A DNA stretch of 43,190 nucleotides from an uncultured Muribaculaceae bacterium (lineage in GTDB: Bacteria > Bacteroidota > Bacteroidia > Bacteroidales > Muribaculaceae), in assembly GCA_948788915.1 (NCBI GenBank), contig CAQFOZ010000018.1, positions 1-43,190 of the forward strand. Reading direction: 5' to 3'. Both the position numbers and the translations under genes were made by a program. The notes beneath the pieces were generated by a model. That model did not search any database. It was not told the DNA's origin and was given only the letters and a program-made list of their open reading frames with translations. How positions within the stretch are numbered: position 1 is the stretch's first letter; the number at the start of each line of letters is the position of its first letter. Shown piece after piece: positions 34,841 through 41,989 of the stretch.

Positions 34841-35629
34841 CTAGCGACTATAAGAATAAATGTATCTCCAATTTTCAGGAGGGACAGGAGCATCTGTCGC
34901 TTTAAAAAACATCCCTTCGTACGACCGGTATTTTTCCGCTTCATAAAAATGGCACATGCCAATTCCACAATCAAGCACAGACAGATCACTTTGGGGTTTA
35001 TAATAAAAATGCACTGAATCTCCGACCACAAGCGCCCGCCATGGTTGTGAATTTGCCGAAGACGGTGCAAGCCGTAACATTTCCAAAGACAAGCCAAATC
35101 GGCTGTTTGGAGAAAGCGGGTGACTGAAATTTTCTTCAAAAAACATTTCGTCAAACGGTTTGCGTCTTTTGCTTCCGAGTGACAGACGGGTTATTTTTTC
35201 CATTATGCGTTGCCTGGCAGGGAAACCTGTCGGACACACTATTCTCAGTTTTTCTCCATCGGGCCATACCTGCCCGCGGTCAAACTCAGAACCTTTGAAT
35301 GTCGCGGCTATCCAGCATGTGCCAAGTCCAAGTTCCCGGGCTTTCAACACCACTTGTTCAAACCGGAATCCTGCAGTAAGAGCCGAAGCCTCATCTGAAC
35401 CGATACCAAGCAAAAAGAAATCCACTGCACCACTTATCATCCCATAAGTAGTCGGTTTATAACCCTCTTTCAAATCAAATTCCTTAAGCCTTATGGTAAC
35501 ACTGCCTCCGAACGGGCTTGAAGACTCTTCTACTGCCTCCAGCAAAAGCCTCCTGTTTTCTTCTGACAGTGGCTCTCCGCTGAAGCTCCTTACTGAGCGA
35601 CGCTCCCTTATTGCATCAAGTATATCCAT
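34841..35629 (-). CDS. Nitroreductase family protein (TM1586-type)
   Basis: A 262-residue flavoprotein-fold protein. The N-terminal DAIRERRSVRSFSGEPL is the FMN-binding start of the nitroreductase superfamily. ELGLGTCWIAATFKGSEF and APSSANSQPWRALVV (about residues 95-110 and 185-200) match the larger TM1586-type branch with two half-domains. It probably reduces quinones or nitro compounds using NAD(P)H; the true substrate is unknown. It starts 29 nt after vsr and likely shares its promoter. Confidence 0.85.
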   Translation of the reverse strand: MDILDAIRERRSVRSFSGEPLSEENRRLLLEAVEESSSPFGGSVTIRLKEFDLKEGYKPTTYGMISGAVDFFLLGIGSDEASALTAGFRFEQVVLKARELGLGTCWIAATFKGSEFDRGQVWPDGEKLRIVCPTGFPARQRIMEKITRLSLGSKRRKPFDEMFFEENFSHPLSPNSRFGLSLEMLRLAPSSANSQPWRALVVGDSVHFYYKPQSDLSVLDCGIGMCHFYEAEKYRSYEGMFFKATDAPVPPENWRYIYSYSR

Positions 35630-35658
35630 TATAATTGAGATATTGTTTTACAATGTTT

Positions 35659-36147
35659 TCACATGGAATCAGGTTCTGCAGCTATGTGCATAGCGGCTAT
35701 TTCAGGATTATCGGCATATGGCTTAATTGGATTTACTATTGTTTCGTACAATCCTTTAAGAAAAGCTTCGCGTCCAGCCACTGCCCTGATGTCGCACTCC
35801 CATACCCGGATAACGCGCCAGCCCATAATATTCAGCACAGCTGTATTGGATATGTCACGGGCTTTATTATGCGATATTTTTCTTTCCCAAAACTCAACAT
35901 TAGATTTCGGCAACCTGAAATACCTGCACCCCTCATGCCCGTGCCAGAAACATCCGTTTACGAATATAACGGTTTTATACTTTGGCAAGACAATATCGGG
36001 GTTACCGGGAAGTTTCCTGACCTGAACACGATAACGCAACCCCCGGGAGAAAAGATACTTCCGCACTATCATCTCCGGCTTGGTATTCTTTCCCTTTACA
36101 GCCGCCATACAACGGCTACGCTGCTCCGGTGTCATCACATCTGTCAT
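35659..36147 (-). CDS. vsr: Very short patch repair endonuclease (Vsr)
   Basis: A 162-residue mismatch endonuclease that nicks at T:G mismatches arising from deamination of 5-methylcytosine. It has the start MTPEQRSRCMAAVKGKNTKPE, the catalytic-core block PDIVLPKYKTVIFVNGCFWHGHEGC with metal and zinc residues, and the late GWRVIRVWECDI. Vsr genes normally sit beside a cytosine-5 methyltransferase; none is within this window. An in-frame Met at 36135 is an alternative start. Confidence 0.95.
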   Translation of the reverse strand: MTDVMTPEQRSRCMAAVKGKNTKPEMIVRKYLFSRGLRYRVQVRKLPGNPDIVLPKYKTVIFVNGCFWHGHEGCRYFRLPKSNVEFWERKISHNKARDISNTAVLNIMGWRVIRVWECDIRAVAGREAFLKGLYETIVNPIKPYADNPEIAAMHIAAEPDSM

Positions 36148-36157
36148 ATTTGAATAA

Positions 36158-36188
36158 CAAATTTAAAAAGTTTCCTGATACCGTCCAA
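36158..36188 (-). promoter_or_regulatory. vsr promoter
   Basis: On the minus strand TTG (36188-36186) and TAAATTTG (36165-36158) are separated by 20 nt. The -7 box ends only 11 nt before the vsr ATG, so the leader would be very short. Confidence 0.65.
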
Positions 36189-36211
36189 GCGCATGCCGGT
36201 CTTATAATGTC

Positions 36212-36559
36212 TTATAACATCTCCCGGACTACAACGGCATTATTGTGCACACGGTCGTGGGAGGAATAAAGAAGTGTTACCACAGGTTTACCTTCAAGAG
36301 TCTGCTTTAAGGTGTCAAATGCCGGATTGGACTTCAATTCGGTTTTATATCTTTCTACAAATTGCGGCCATAAATTATCGGGATCGGTGTGAAACCATTC
36401 ACGAAGTTCTGTAGACGGAGCTATCTCTTTATCCCACAAATCATAATGAAATGTTTCATGCGAAAGTCCACGTGGCCAAAGCCGGTCAATATATACACGA
36501 AACCCGTCGGCCTTTTCCTCGGGATCGTATGCTCTTTTAATTTGAATCAATTGTGCCAT
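36212..36559 (-). CDS. DUF488 family protein (YeaO-like)
   Basis: A 115-residue cytosolic protein. Met at 36559 (MAQLIQIKRAYD) is chosen; an in-frame Met four codons earlier is less likely. It has the family blocks GFRVYIDRLWPRGLS, DLWDKEIAPSTELREWF and VTLLYSSHD. The family is widespread and small, and its biochemical role is unsettled. It is separated by 64 nt from vsr downstream and stands next to the 85-bp tandem repeat upstream. Confidence 0.9.
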   Translation of the reverse strand: MAQLIQIKRAYDPEEKADGFRVYIDRLWPRGLSHETFHYDLWDKEIAPSTELREWFHTDPDNLWPQFVERYKTELKSNPAFDTLKQTLEGKPVVTLLYSSHDRVHNNAVVVREML

Positions 36560-36638
36560 AATTAAAAACATGTTTATTCCCTAAAACACTCCGCCAAAAG
36601 AATGGTTTCTGTCTGTATGTTATCTTATCGACTTTTTG

Positions 36639-36816
36639 TATATCCGACTCACATAATTTGCCTTGCGATCGCAAACCGGAATTATCCCGACTTTCGCTAT
36701 TATGTTTCGTCGAATATTCTTCGTATATTTGACTCACATAATTCGCTTTGCGATCGCGAACCGGACTGCGTCCGACTTTCGCTATTATGTTTCGTCGAAT
36801 ATTCTTCGTATATTTG
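36639..36816 (+). repeat. Two tandem 85-bp repeats plus the start of a third
   Basis: Copies at 36639-36723 and 36724-36808 match at about 75 of 85 positions, and the last 36 nt are identical. A third copy begins with TATATTTG at 36809-36816. Each unit contains GCGATCGC and a short stem (CGGAC-TGC-GTCCG in copy 2). Differences cluster in and around that stem. The unit length is not a multiple of three and no frame is conserved, so it is not coding. Confidence 0.9.
36786..36816 (+). promoter_or_regulatory. Promoter at the end of the tandem repeat, driving the YgbA-like gene
   Basis: TATG (36786-36789) and TATATTTG (36809-36816) are separated by 19 nt, and the predicted start site is about 20 nt before the GTG at 36842. 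The same arrangement occurs at 36701-36731 in the previous copy. Confidence 0.6.
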
Positions 36817-36841
36817 CAAAACACCCTTTTATTTAGTTTCT

Positions 36842-37144
36842 GTGAATCGGATTGATCGAGAAAAGAAAATCATCCGGCAGATGATTGAGATATACTGCCG
36901 CAAACATCATAAGACAACAAATCTTTGCTGTGATTGCGAAGATTTGTTGACATACGCACTTAGTCGTCTGGAGCATTGTCCCAAAGGTTCACTAAAAACA
37001 AGTTGCAGAAAATGTGATATCCATTGCTATGCCCCGGTTAAGAAAGAACAGATCAGAGATGTGATGCGCTACGTCGGCCCAAGAATGATATTTATTCATC
37101 CTATAGCAGCCATACGCCATCTGATGTCGGAACTAAAAGGGTAA
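36842..37144 (+). CDS. YgbA-like protein, nitrous oxide-stimulated promoter family
   Basis: A 100-residue protein starting at GTG 36842. The conserved part begins right after (NRIDREKKIIRQMIEIYCR), and no ATG lies between the promoter and it. Upstream frame would run through the repeat. It is cysteine-rich, with CCDCEDLL in the N-terminal half and a CRKCDIHCY block around residues 60-70, and ends with GPRMIFIHPIAAIRHLM. In enterobacteria the ygbA gene is under NsrR control and responds to nitric oxide. The biochemical role here is unknown. It is 24 nt before the NimA-like gene. Confidence 0.85.
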   Translation: MNRIDREKKIIRQMIEIYCRKHHKTTNLCCDCEDLLTYALSRLEHCPKGSLKTSCRKCDIHCYAPVKKEQIRDVMRYVGPRMIFIHPIAAIRHLMSELKG

Positions 37145-37168
37145 ATTATCTTTAAAAATTAGATAGTT

Positions 37169-37651
37169 ATGAAACCAATGAGAAAGGCATCGCGCCGGCA
37201 AAATTCAGATTGGGCACTCGAAGTATTCGACAAAGCCCCTTTTGTTACAGTAAGCATGTGCCGTCCGGATGGTACCCCTTACGGTCTTCCTCTTTCACTT
37301 GTAAGAAAAGATAACACAACATTCTATTTTCATTGCGCCGGTGACGGCGAGAAGATAGATTGTCTGATAAATAATCCGATTGTCAGCCTCTCTGCTGTAA
37401 GCAAATGCACACCGGTATTTGAAGAGGACAAATTGAATTATACGGAACATTACAGATCTGCCATTGCTGTCGGCCGGTGTACACAGGTTGAAGACAGATC
37501 TGAAAAAATCGAGGCTCTGCGTCTTTTGTGCGAAAGATTCCTGCCTAAACATATGGAACATTTCCAAGAAGCCATTGCCCGCAGCCTAGACCGTACAACT
37601 GTCATTAAAATCACATTGACCGAACCTCCTGTGGGAAAATGTAAACAATAA
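37169..37651 (+). CDS. Pyridoxamine 5'-phosphate oxidase-like flavoprotein, NimA-related
   Basis: A 160-residue split-barrel flavin-binding family protein. It has PFVTVSMCRPDGTPYGLPLSLV at the start of the barrel, FYFHCAGDGEKIDCL, VSLSAVS, and the His-containing HYRSAIAVGRCTQVED. These match the branch that includes the Nim nitroimidazole reductases, but most members are general flavin- or heme-binding proteins, so no drug phenotype should be assumed. It follows the YgbA-like gene by 24 nt and probably shares its promoter. Confidence 0.88.
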   Translation: MKPMRKASRRQNSDWALEVFDKAPFVTVSMCRPDGTPYGLPLSLVRKDNTTFYFHCAGDGEKIDCLINNPIVSLSAVSKCTPVFEEDKLNYTEHYRSAIAVGRCTQVEDRSEKIEALRLLCERFLPKHMEHFQEAIARSLDRTTVIKITLTEPPVGKCKQ

Positions 37652-37687
37652 AAGAGTGAGTGCTAAAATTCTATTGGCTATCATACT

Positions 37688-37728
37688 AAAAATCTGCCCA
37701 TATTCATAATATGTATGGGCAGATTTTT
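37688..37728. terminator. Bidirectional terminator between the NimA-like gene and hcp
   Basis: AAAAATCTGCCCATA (37688-37702) and TATGGGCAGATTTTT (37714-37728) form a perfect 15-bp stem flanked by A- and T-runs, placed between convergent genes. Confidence 0.9.
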
Positions 37729-37739
37729 AGTGTGTTTAT

Positions 37740-39395
37740 TTATTTGTCTATAAGAGTAGCAATATCATTTTCTACTGTTGAAATGGTTCCTATACCAAAC
37801 TTTTCTTCAAGAACTTTCAATATATCGGGAGTGAAGAATGCCGGAAGTGTGGGACCAGTGTGAATATTGCAGACTCCAAGGGATAGAAGAGCAAGAAGCA
37901 CTATAACCGCTTTCTGTTCATACCATGCGATGTTGAAGACAATCGGCAGATCGTTTATACTTTCTACCTTGAAAGCATCTTTAAGTGCCATCGCAATTCT
38001 CACAAGCGAATAAGAATCGTTGCACTGGCCGGCATCTAACACACGAGGCACACCCTCGATGTCTCCAAGCGGCAGTTTATTGTAACGATACTTCGCACAG
38101 CCGGCAGTCAGAATCACGCAATCTTTTGGAAGAGCCTCAGCAAACTCTGTGTAATAGCTTCTTGATGGCATTCTTCCGTCACATCCGGCCATTACTACAA
38201 ATTTTCGGATCTCACCACGCTGAATCAGATCTACAATTTTGGGAGCAAGCTCAATCACCTGATGATGGGCAAAACCACCTATAATTTCTCCATGTTCAAT
38301 TTCGACAGGGGCCGGACAGCTCTTGGCCTTCTCTATTACCTCGGAGAAATCGTGGTGTCCTTCGGAATCGGCTGTAATATGTGTTGTACCGGGCATATTG
38401 ACAACTCCGAGAGTATACACACGATCCATATAGGAGGTCTTGGGGCGTGGCGGCACAATACAGTTTGATGTGAAGACGAAACATCCGTTAAACGTCTCGA
38501 ACTCGTCAATCTGCTTCCACCATGCATTACCGTAATTCCCTGCAAAATGAGGATATTTTTTAAAGTACGGATAATATTGGCCGGGCAACATTTCAGAGTG
38601 AGTATAAACATCTACTCCCGTTCCGGCAGTCTGCTCAAGCAGTTCTTCAAGATCGTGCAGATCATGACCTGAGATAAGGATACCTGGATTCTTACGCACA
38701 CCTATATTAACTCTGGTTATTTCCGGATTGCCGTAAGTGCCGGTATTGGCCGCGTCAAGCAGTGCCATCGCCTTTACTCCTCCTTCACCCATATAAAGAA
38801 CGGTCTTGAGCAGCTCGTCAACTGTAATGTCCTGCCGGCTTACTTCTTTAAGAACCTTTTCGATATATGCGTACACTTCGTCATCTTCATATTTGAGATT
38901 TGCAGCATGACGGGCATATGCGGAGGCACCCTTGGCCCCGTATATGGCAAGTTGCCTTAGCCCCCGTTTGTCTGCGTCAGGTTCCGCAAGAACACCTGTG
39001 ACAGACTCAAGTTTCCGATAATCCTCCGGCTCAGCCTCAAGTACTACTTCCGGAACATCAGGAACCTTTATTCCCATATTCACACATTGCGCCATTAACT
39101 CCCGTTTCATCTGAAATGCACGGCGAATAAAACCGTCAAGCGACGGATTATCGAAATTAGCGTTGGTAATCGTGGTAAAAAGAGCATCCATAACCTGATG
39201 GCTTGCATCGCGCCGGGCCGCACCATGACTTCTTAAGAGATCATTTAAAATAGCCACACCACGTGTAACATAAAGAAGCAAATCCATTCTGCCGGAAGTT
39301 TCCGGCAGTTTACCACATACACCCCGGAGAGTACATCCGCTGCCTTTCGCTGTTTCCTGACATTGATAACAGAACATTGATGCTTGATTTTCCAT
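37740..39395 (-). CDS. hcp: Hydroxylamine reductase / hybrid cluster protein
   Basis: A 551-residue iron-sulfur protein. The N-terminal cubane-cluster cysteines are Cys9, Cys12, Cys21 and Cys27, and later blocks supply the hybrid cluster ligands, for example SGHDLHDLEELL, FVFTSNCIVPP, TAGCAKYRYNKL, and DAGQCNDSYSLVRIA. It reduces hydroxylamine in vitro and acts as an NO reductase or S-nitrosylase in vivo in other bacteria. It probably follows the cupin gene in one unit (64-nt gap with no clear promoter). No dedicated reductase partner (hcr) is adjacent. Confidence 0.96.
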   Translation of the reverse strand: MENQASMFCYQCQETAKGSGCTLRGVCGKLPETSGRMDLLLYVTRGVAILNDLLRSHGAARRDASHQVMDALFTTITNANFDNPSLDGFIRRAFQMKRELMAQCVNMGIKVPDVPEVVLEAEPEDYRKLESVTGVLAEPDADKRGLRQLAIYGAKGASAYARHAANLKYEDDEVYAYIEKVLKEVSRQDITVDELLKTVLYMGEGGVKAMALLDAANTGTYGNPEITRVNIGVRKNPGILISGHDLHDLEELLEQTAGTGVDVYTHSEMLPGQYYPYFKKYPHFAGNYGNAWWKQIDEFETFNGCFVFTSNCIVPPRPKTSYMDRVYTLGVVNMPGTTHITADSEGHHDFSEVIEKAKSCPAPVEIEHGEIIGGFAHHQVIELAPKIVDLIQRGEIRKFVVMAGCDGRMPSRSYYTEFAEALPKDCVILTAGCAKYRYNKLPLGDIEGVPRVLDAGQCNDSYSLVRIAMALKDAFKVESINDLPIVFNIAWYEQKAVIVLLALLSLGVCNIHTGPTLPAFFTPDILKVLEEKFGIGTISTVENDIATLIDK

Positions 39396-39459
39396 ATATC
39401 TACGCTTTTAAATAAATAGTTACTAAGCAAGTGATTAAATCTAATAAACTGTTTATTAT

Positions 39460-39792
39460 TTACTCCGGTTTGATTTTTACGAGCATCATCTTGGAGTCTG
39501 CTCTGGCAACCACGCTATGAGGTACACCTGCTCCCATAAGGAGAAATTCACCTGATTTTATGGTGTTAACCTTATCAAGCATAGTAAATTCGATTTCACC
39601 TTCAAGTACGTTTACCATAACCTCGGCAGGAGCAGTGTGGGTATCAAGTTTTTGACCGGCCTTGAATGCCACAAGAACCACTCCCCCGTTTTCATTATTA
39701 AAAATGTGTTTGAAATGTACTTTATCACTTCCTGCTTCAATTTGGTCGGCTATACCATGTACTTCTCCGAACTTATAATCAGTATTCAACAT
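39460..39792 (-). CDS. Small cupin domain protein
   Basis: A 110-residue single-domain cupin with the first motif region GQKLDTHTAPAEVMVNVLEGE (about residues 47-67) and the second GEFLLMGAGVPHSVVA. The usual HxH of motif 1 is reduced to a single His and one Glu is kept; motif 2 retains His. The metal site is therefore probably altered. Function is unknown; small cupins of this type often sit beside hcp in anaerobes. A TGAC-N6-GTCA dyad lies 30 nt upstream. Confidence 0.85.
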   Translation of the reverse strand: MLNTDYKFGEVHGIADQIEAGSDKVHFKHIFNNENGGVVLVAFKAGQKLDTHTAPAEVMVNVLEGEIEFTMLDKVNTIKSGEFLLMGAGVPHSVVARADSKMMLVKIKPE

Positions 39793-39821
39793 AATATTAA
39801 ATTTTTAAGAATGTGGAGTAA

Positions 39822-39835
39822 TGACAATATCGTCA
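39822..39835. promoter_or_regulatory. Dyad TGAC-N6-GTCA upstream of the cupin-hcp unit
   Basis: TGAC (39822-39825) and GTCA (39832-39835) lie 30-43 nt before the cupin start. The layout resembles binding sites of CRP/FNR-family regulators, which control hcp in other anaerobes. Assignment to a specific regulator is inference. Confidence 0.4.
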
Positions 39836-39944
39836 CCACTGATAAAACGGGGCAAAACATTTCATTGTTCATTCAGGCATCATAGTACTTCTACTAAAAC
39901 ACTGAATATATGCACATTATTAATACAATGAGTTATATCAAAAT

Positions 39945-39990
39945 GAAGTGACCCCAAAAAGTTAAACAACTAACATTTTGGGGTCACTTC
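39945..39990. repeat. Perfect 15-bp inverted repeat resembling joined IS3-type ends
   Basis: GAAGTGACCCCAAAA (39945-39959) and TTTTGGGGTCACTTC (39976-39990) flank a 16-nt spacer. The outward TGACCCCAAAA(A/T)GTT is similar to ends of IS150-like elements. No transposase lies between. It could also act as a hairpin terminator. Confidence 0.55.
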
Positions 39991-40035
39991 AAAACCTTTA
40001 TTATGGCAAAGTCTCATCTTTTGACCTGATCCTCC

Positions 40036-40291
40036 TTAAGAGAATGTTTAAATTTATTTTCGAGGAATTTTGAGAATTGTTTTGAGGTGATTTCGCGAGC
40101 CGAAAAAGGAGAAACCTAACGGTTTTGACCGTCGAGACTTGGTGGAAGCAAGTATGGAAGCAGAACTTCGGCCGGGTTATGCGACTGATAAAATCCCGGT
40201 AAATTCACCGGAAAGATCCTTCGGGCGGATGAAAAGAATTTCAAATATCCTCTTAAATTATAATTCGTGTTAAATTCAAACACTCTCTTAA
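40036..40291. mobile_element. MITE-like element with 21-bp terminal inverted repeats
   Basis: The left end TTAAGAGAATGTTTAAATTTA (40036-40056) and the reverse complement of the right end (40271-40291) match at 19 of 21 positions. The 256-bp body has no coding frame but several GC-rich stem-like stretches. A relative is seen at 42940-43006 and a solo end at 23408-23443. TTAA is present at both borders; a target duplication cannot be separated from the repeat itself. Confidence 0.65.
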
Positions 40292-40329
40292 ACTCAACCA
40301 GCTTCTAAGACTCTCAAAAAGACACGGAG

Positions 40330-40716
40330 TCATATAGTCAGTTCAATTACGTTTCCTTCCGGGTCAGCAATAACACTTTCATAATAACCATCACCGGTGG
40401 TACGAGGATTGCCCAAAACAATTATGCCCTCGCGATACATCTTATCGGTCATTTCATCTACAGCTTTCTTACTTCCCAATGAAATGGCAATATGACAAAA
40501 CCCCTTGAATTTGCCTTTCAGGTTCCGGTCAATTATTTCATGGACATTCATTATTTCTATTCTTGTATCTCCATCGGGAATGGTAAGAAAATATGATGTT
40601 AAGCCACTTACCGGATTATGGTATTTCTCTCCGGCAATTGCCCCGAAATAGCGGACATAAAACATACGGAGCAATTCGATATCATTAACCCATAGTGCAA
40701 TATGATTGATTTTCAT
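40330..40716 (-). CDS. VOC (glyoxalase/bleomycin-resistance fold) family protein
   Basis: A 128-residue protein with two beta-alpha-beta-beta-beta units. It starts MKINHIALWV with the metal-type His5 and ends DPEGNVIELTI with the matching Glu. GFCHIAISLGS gives the second His and TRIEIMN a Glu, so all four metal-ligand positions seem present. The reaction is not determined. Its start overlaps the acyltransferase stop by one base (TAATG, 40714-40718). Confidence 0.88.
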   Translation of the reverse strand: MKINHIALWVNDIELLRMFYVRYFGAIAGEKYHNPVSGLTSYFLTIPDGDTRIEIMNVHEIIDRNLKGKFKGFCHIAISLGSKKAVDEMTDKMYREGIIVLGNPRTTGDGYYESVIADPEGNVIELTI

Positions 40717-41888
40717 TATTTCTGATTTGTTTGAAGGAATCTTTTAGACAGCCATGCACGTACAGGCAAGTCATATACCTTGACACTGGCATAAGCCACG
40801 GCAATAGAAGCCACAAAGATGCTCACGGCAACCCAAATATGAGTTCCGAGAGGAGCGTCGGCATGTTGAGCAGCCCAATTCATCTGGACATAGATCATCG
40901 GGTAGTGAGTGATATAGAGAGGATATGAAATCATACCGAGAAACTTACAGAATGCCGTTGTCTTCCGTCCTTTCAGCGGACTTCCGGCTCCGGCTACGAC
41001 TATGGCCGGATATACAAGCAGAATTACTACCGCGCAATACAGACCATTAACCCACGGGTGACTCTCTCCACCGACATGGGGTGTCACAAGCGTTGCTACG
41101 ACCGCTAATGAACACCAAATCATAGCGCCTCGTTTCAGATTGATACGGAACTTACTCAATCGGTATAACAGCAACCCCATAAAAAACGGATAAAGAAGTC
41201 GACAGATACCGATATAAATTTGATCAGGCGTCAGTCCAAATCCTCCGATTACTGTATATTTCGCATAGTCCCGCACAGCAAGAAGGCCTGTTACGTCAAG
41301 ATTCATTGACAAGTCGATTGTCAGGAATGCCGATAAAAATACGAATACAATTAACACTGCAATTGAAAAACGCCTTACAAACAGAGCATAAAAGATATTA
41401 GCAATATACTCCCATAGCAACGACCATTGTGCACCATTGAGCGAATTGATTTCCTGCCATCCACGGATATCCATCGACGGAGGTGTCGGAAACATAATAC
41501 ACCCGAGTATCATTATCAATAGCAGTTTCCACCAAGGAGTCTGCATCACCAGCTCAAACCCAGGAGCAGCACTGAAATAGAACCAGAACGCACCTATTAG
41601 TGTGCCAAGAATCACCATCGGTTGAAGCCGGATTAGACGCCGCTTGAAAAAGTCCCAGGATGTCATACGATTCCAACGGTCATCATATGCATAACCAATT
41701 ACAAAACCCGAAAGCACGAAGAAAAAATCAACGGCAAGATAGCCATGATTGAGTATCTGATCACTCGGGCCGGATGAATAGGTCTCAAACAAATGGAACG
41801 CCACAACTATCATGGCAGCTACTCCGCGAAGTCCGTCAAGTATTTCAAACCTCGGTTTAGAAGACAAGGGAATTGTTTCAGATGTCAT
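40716..41888 (-). CDS. Membrane acyltransferase (OafA/acyltransferase 3 family)
   Basis: A 390-residue inner membrane protein with about ten transmembrane helices. The N-terminal EILDGLRGVAAMIVVAFH includes the Arg21 and His32 typical of family 3 acyltransferases, followed by NHGYLAVDFFFVLSGFVIGY. Members O-acetylate or otherwise acylate surface polysaccharides. The target here is unknown. It is coupled to the VOC gene and divergent from the AraC-type regulator, with a -7 box at 41922-41929. Confidence 0.93.
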   Translation of the reverse strand: MTSETIPLSSKPRFEILDGLRGVAAMIVVAFHLFETYSSGPSDQILNHGYLAVDFFFVLSGFVIGYAYDDRWNRMTSWDFFKRRLIRLQPMVILGTLIGAFWFYFSAAPGFELVMQTPWWKLLLIMILGCIMFPTPPSMDIRGWQEINSLNGAQWSLLWEYIANIFYALFVRRFSIAVLIVFVFLSAFLTIDLSMNLDVTGLLAVRDYAKYTVIGGFGLTPDQIYIGICRLLYPFFMGLLLYRLSKFRINLKRGAMIWCSLAVVATLVTPHVGGESHPWVNGLYCAVVILLVYPAIVVAGAGSPLKGRKTTAFCKFLGMISYPLYITHYPMIYVQMNWAAQHADAPLGTHIWVAVSIFVASIAVAYASVKVYDLPVRAWLSKRFLQTNQK

Positions 41889-41921
41889 ATTCTCAATATA
41901 TTCTATATATTTCTATGATTA

Positions 41922-41929
41922 CAAAATTA
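41922..41929 (-). promoter_or_regulatory. Probable -7 box of the acyltransferase-VOC unit
   Basis: TAATTTTG on the minus strand, 34 nt before the acyltransferase start. No clear TTG box upstream. Confidence 0.45.
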
Positions 41930-41977
41930 GCAAGAATATATTTCACTCTATTTATCTATGTTTCAAATTAATTGAAC

Positions 41978-41985
41978 TAAATTTG
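41978..41985 (+). promoter_or_regulatory. TAAATTTG box just before the AraC-type gene
   Basis: This -7 match ends 4 nt before the ATG at 41990. If it is used, the transcript would be nearly leaderless. Confidence 0.45.
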
Positions 41986-41989
41986 TATT

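Larger units (their letters stand above)
39793..40329. other. Intergenic region with two repeat structures
   Basis: From left to right: the dyad at 39822-39835, the IS-end-like inverted repeat at 39945-39990, and the 256-bp element at 40036-40291. I see no credible gene. Confidence 0.7.

Noticed and set aside
34841..36147. A restriction-modification or defence island around vsr
   Set aside because: No methyltransferase, restriction enzyme or other defence gene is present nearby.
36639..36816. CRISPR array
   Set aside because: Only two to three direct copies without unique spacers, and no cas genes; it is a plain tandem repeat.
36537..36824. A minus-strand frame across the 85-bp tandem repeat
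   Set aside because: The repeat length is not a multiple of three, so the two copies are read in different frames; the apparent protein is an artefact.
36602..36841. An N-terminal extension of the YgbA-like gene
   Set aside because: It would translate the tandem repeat and its promoter box; the conserved protein starts right after the GTG at 36842.
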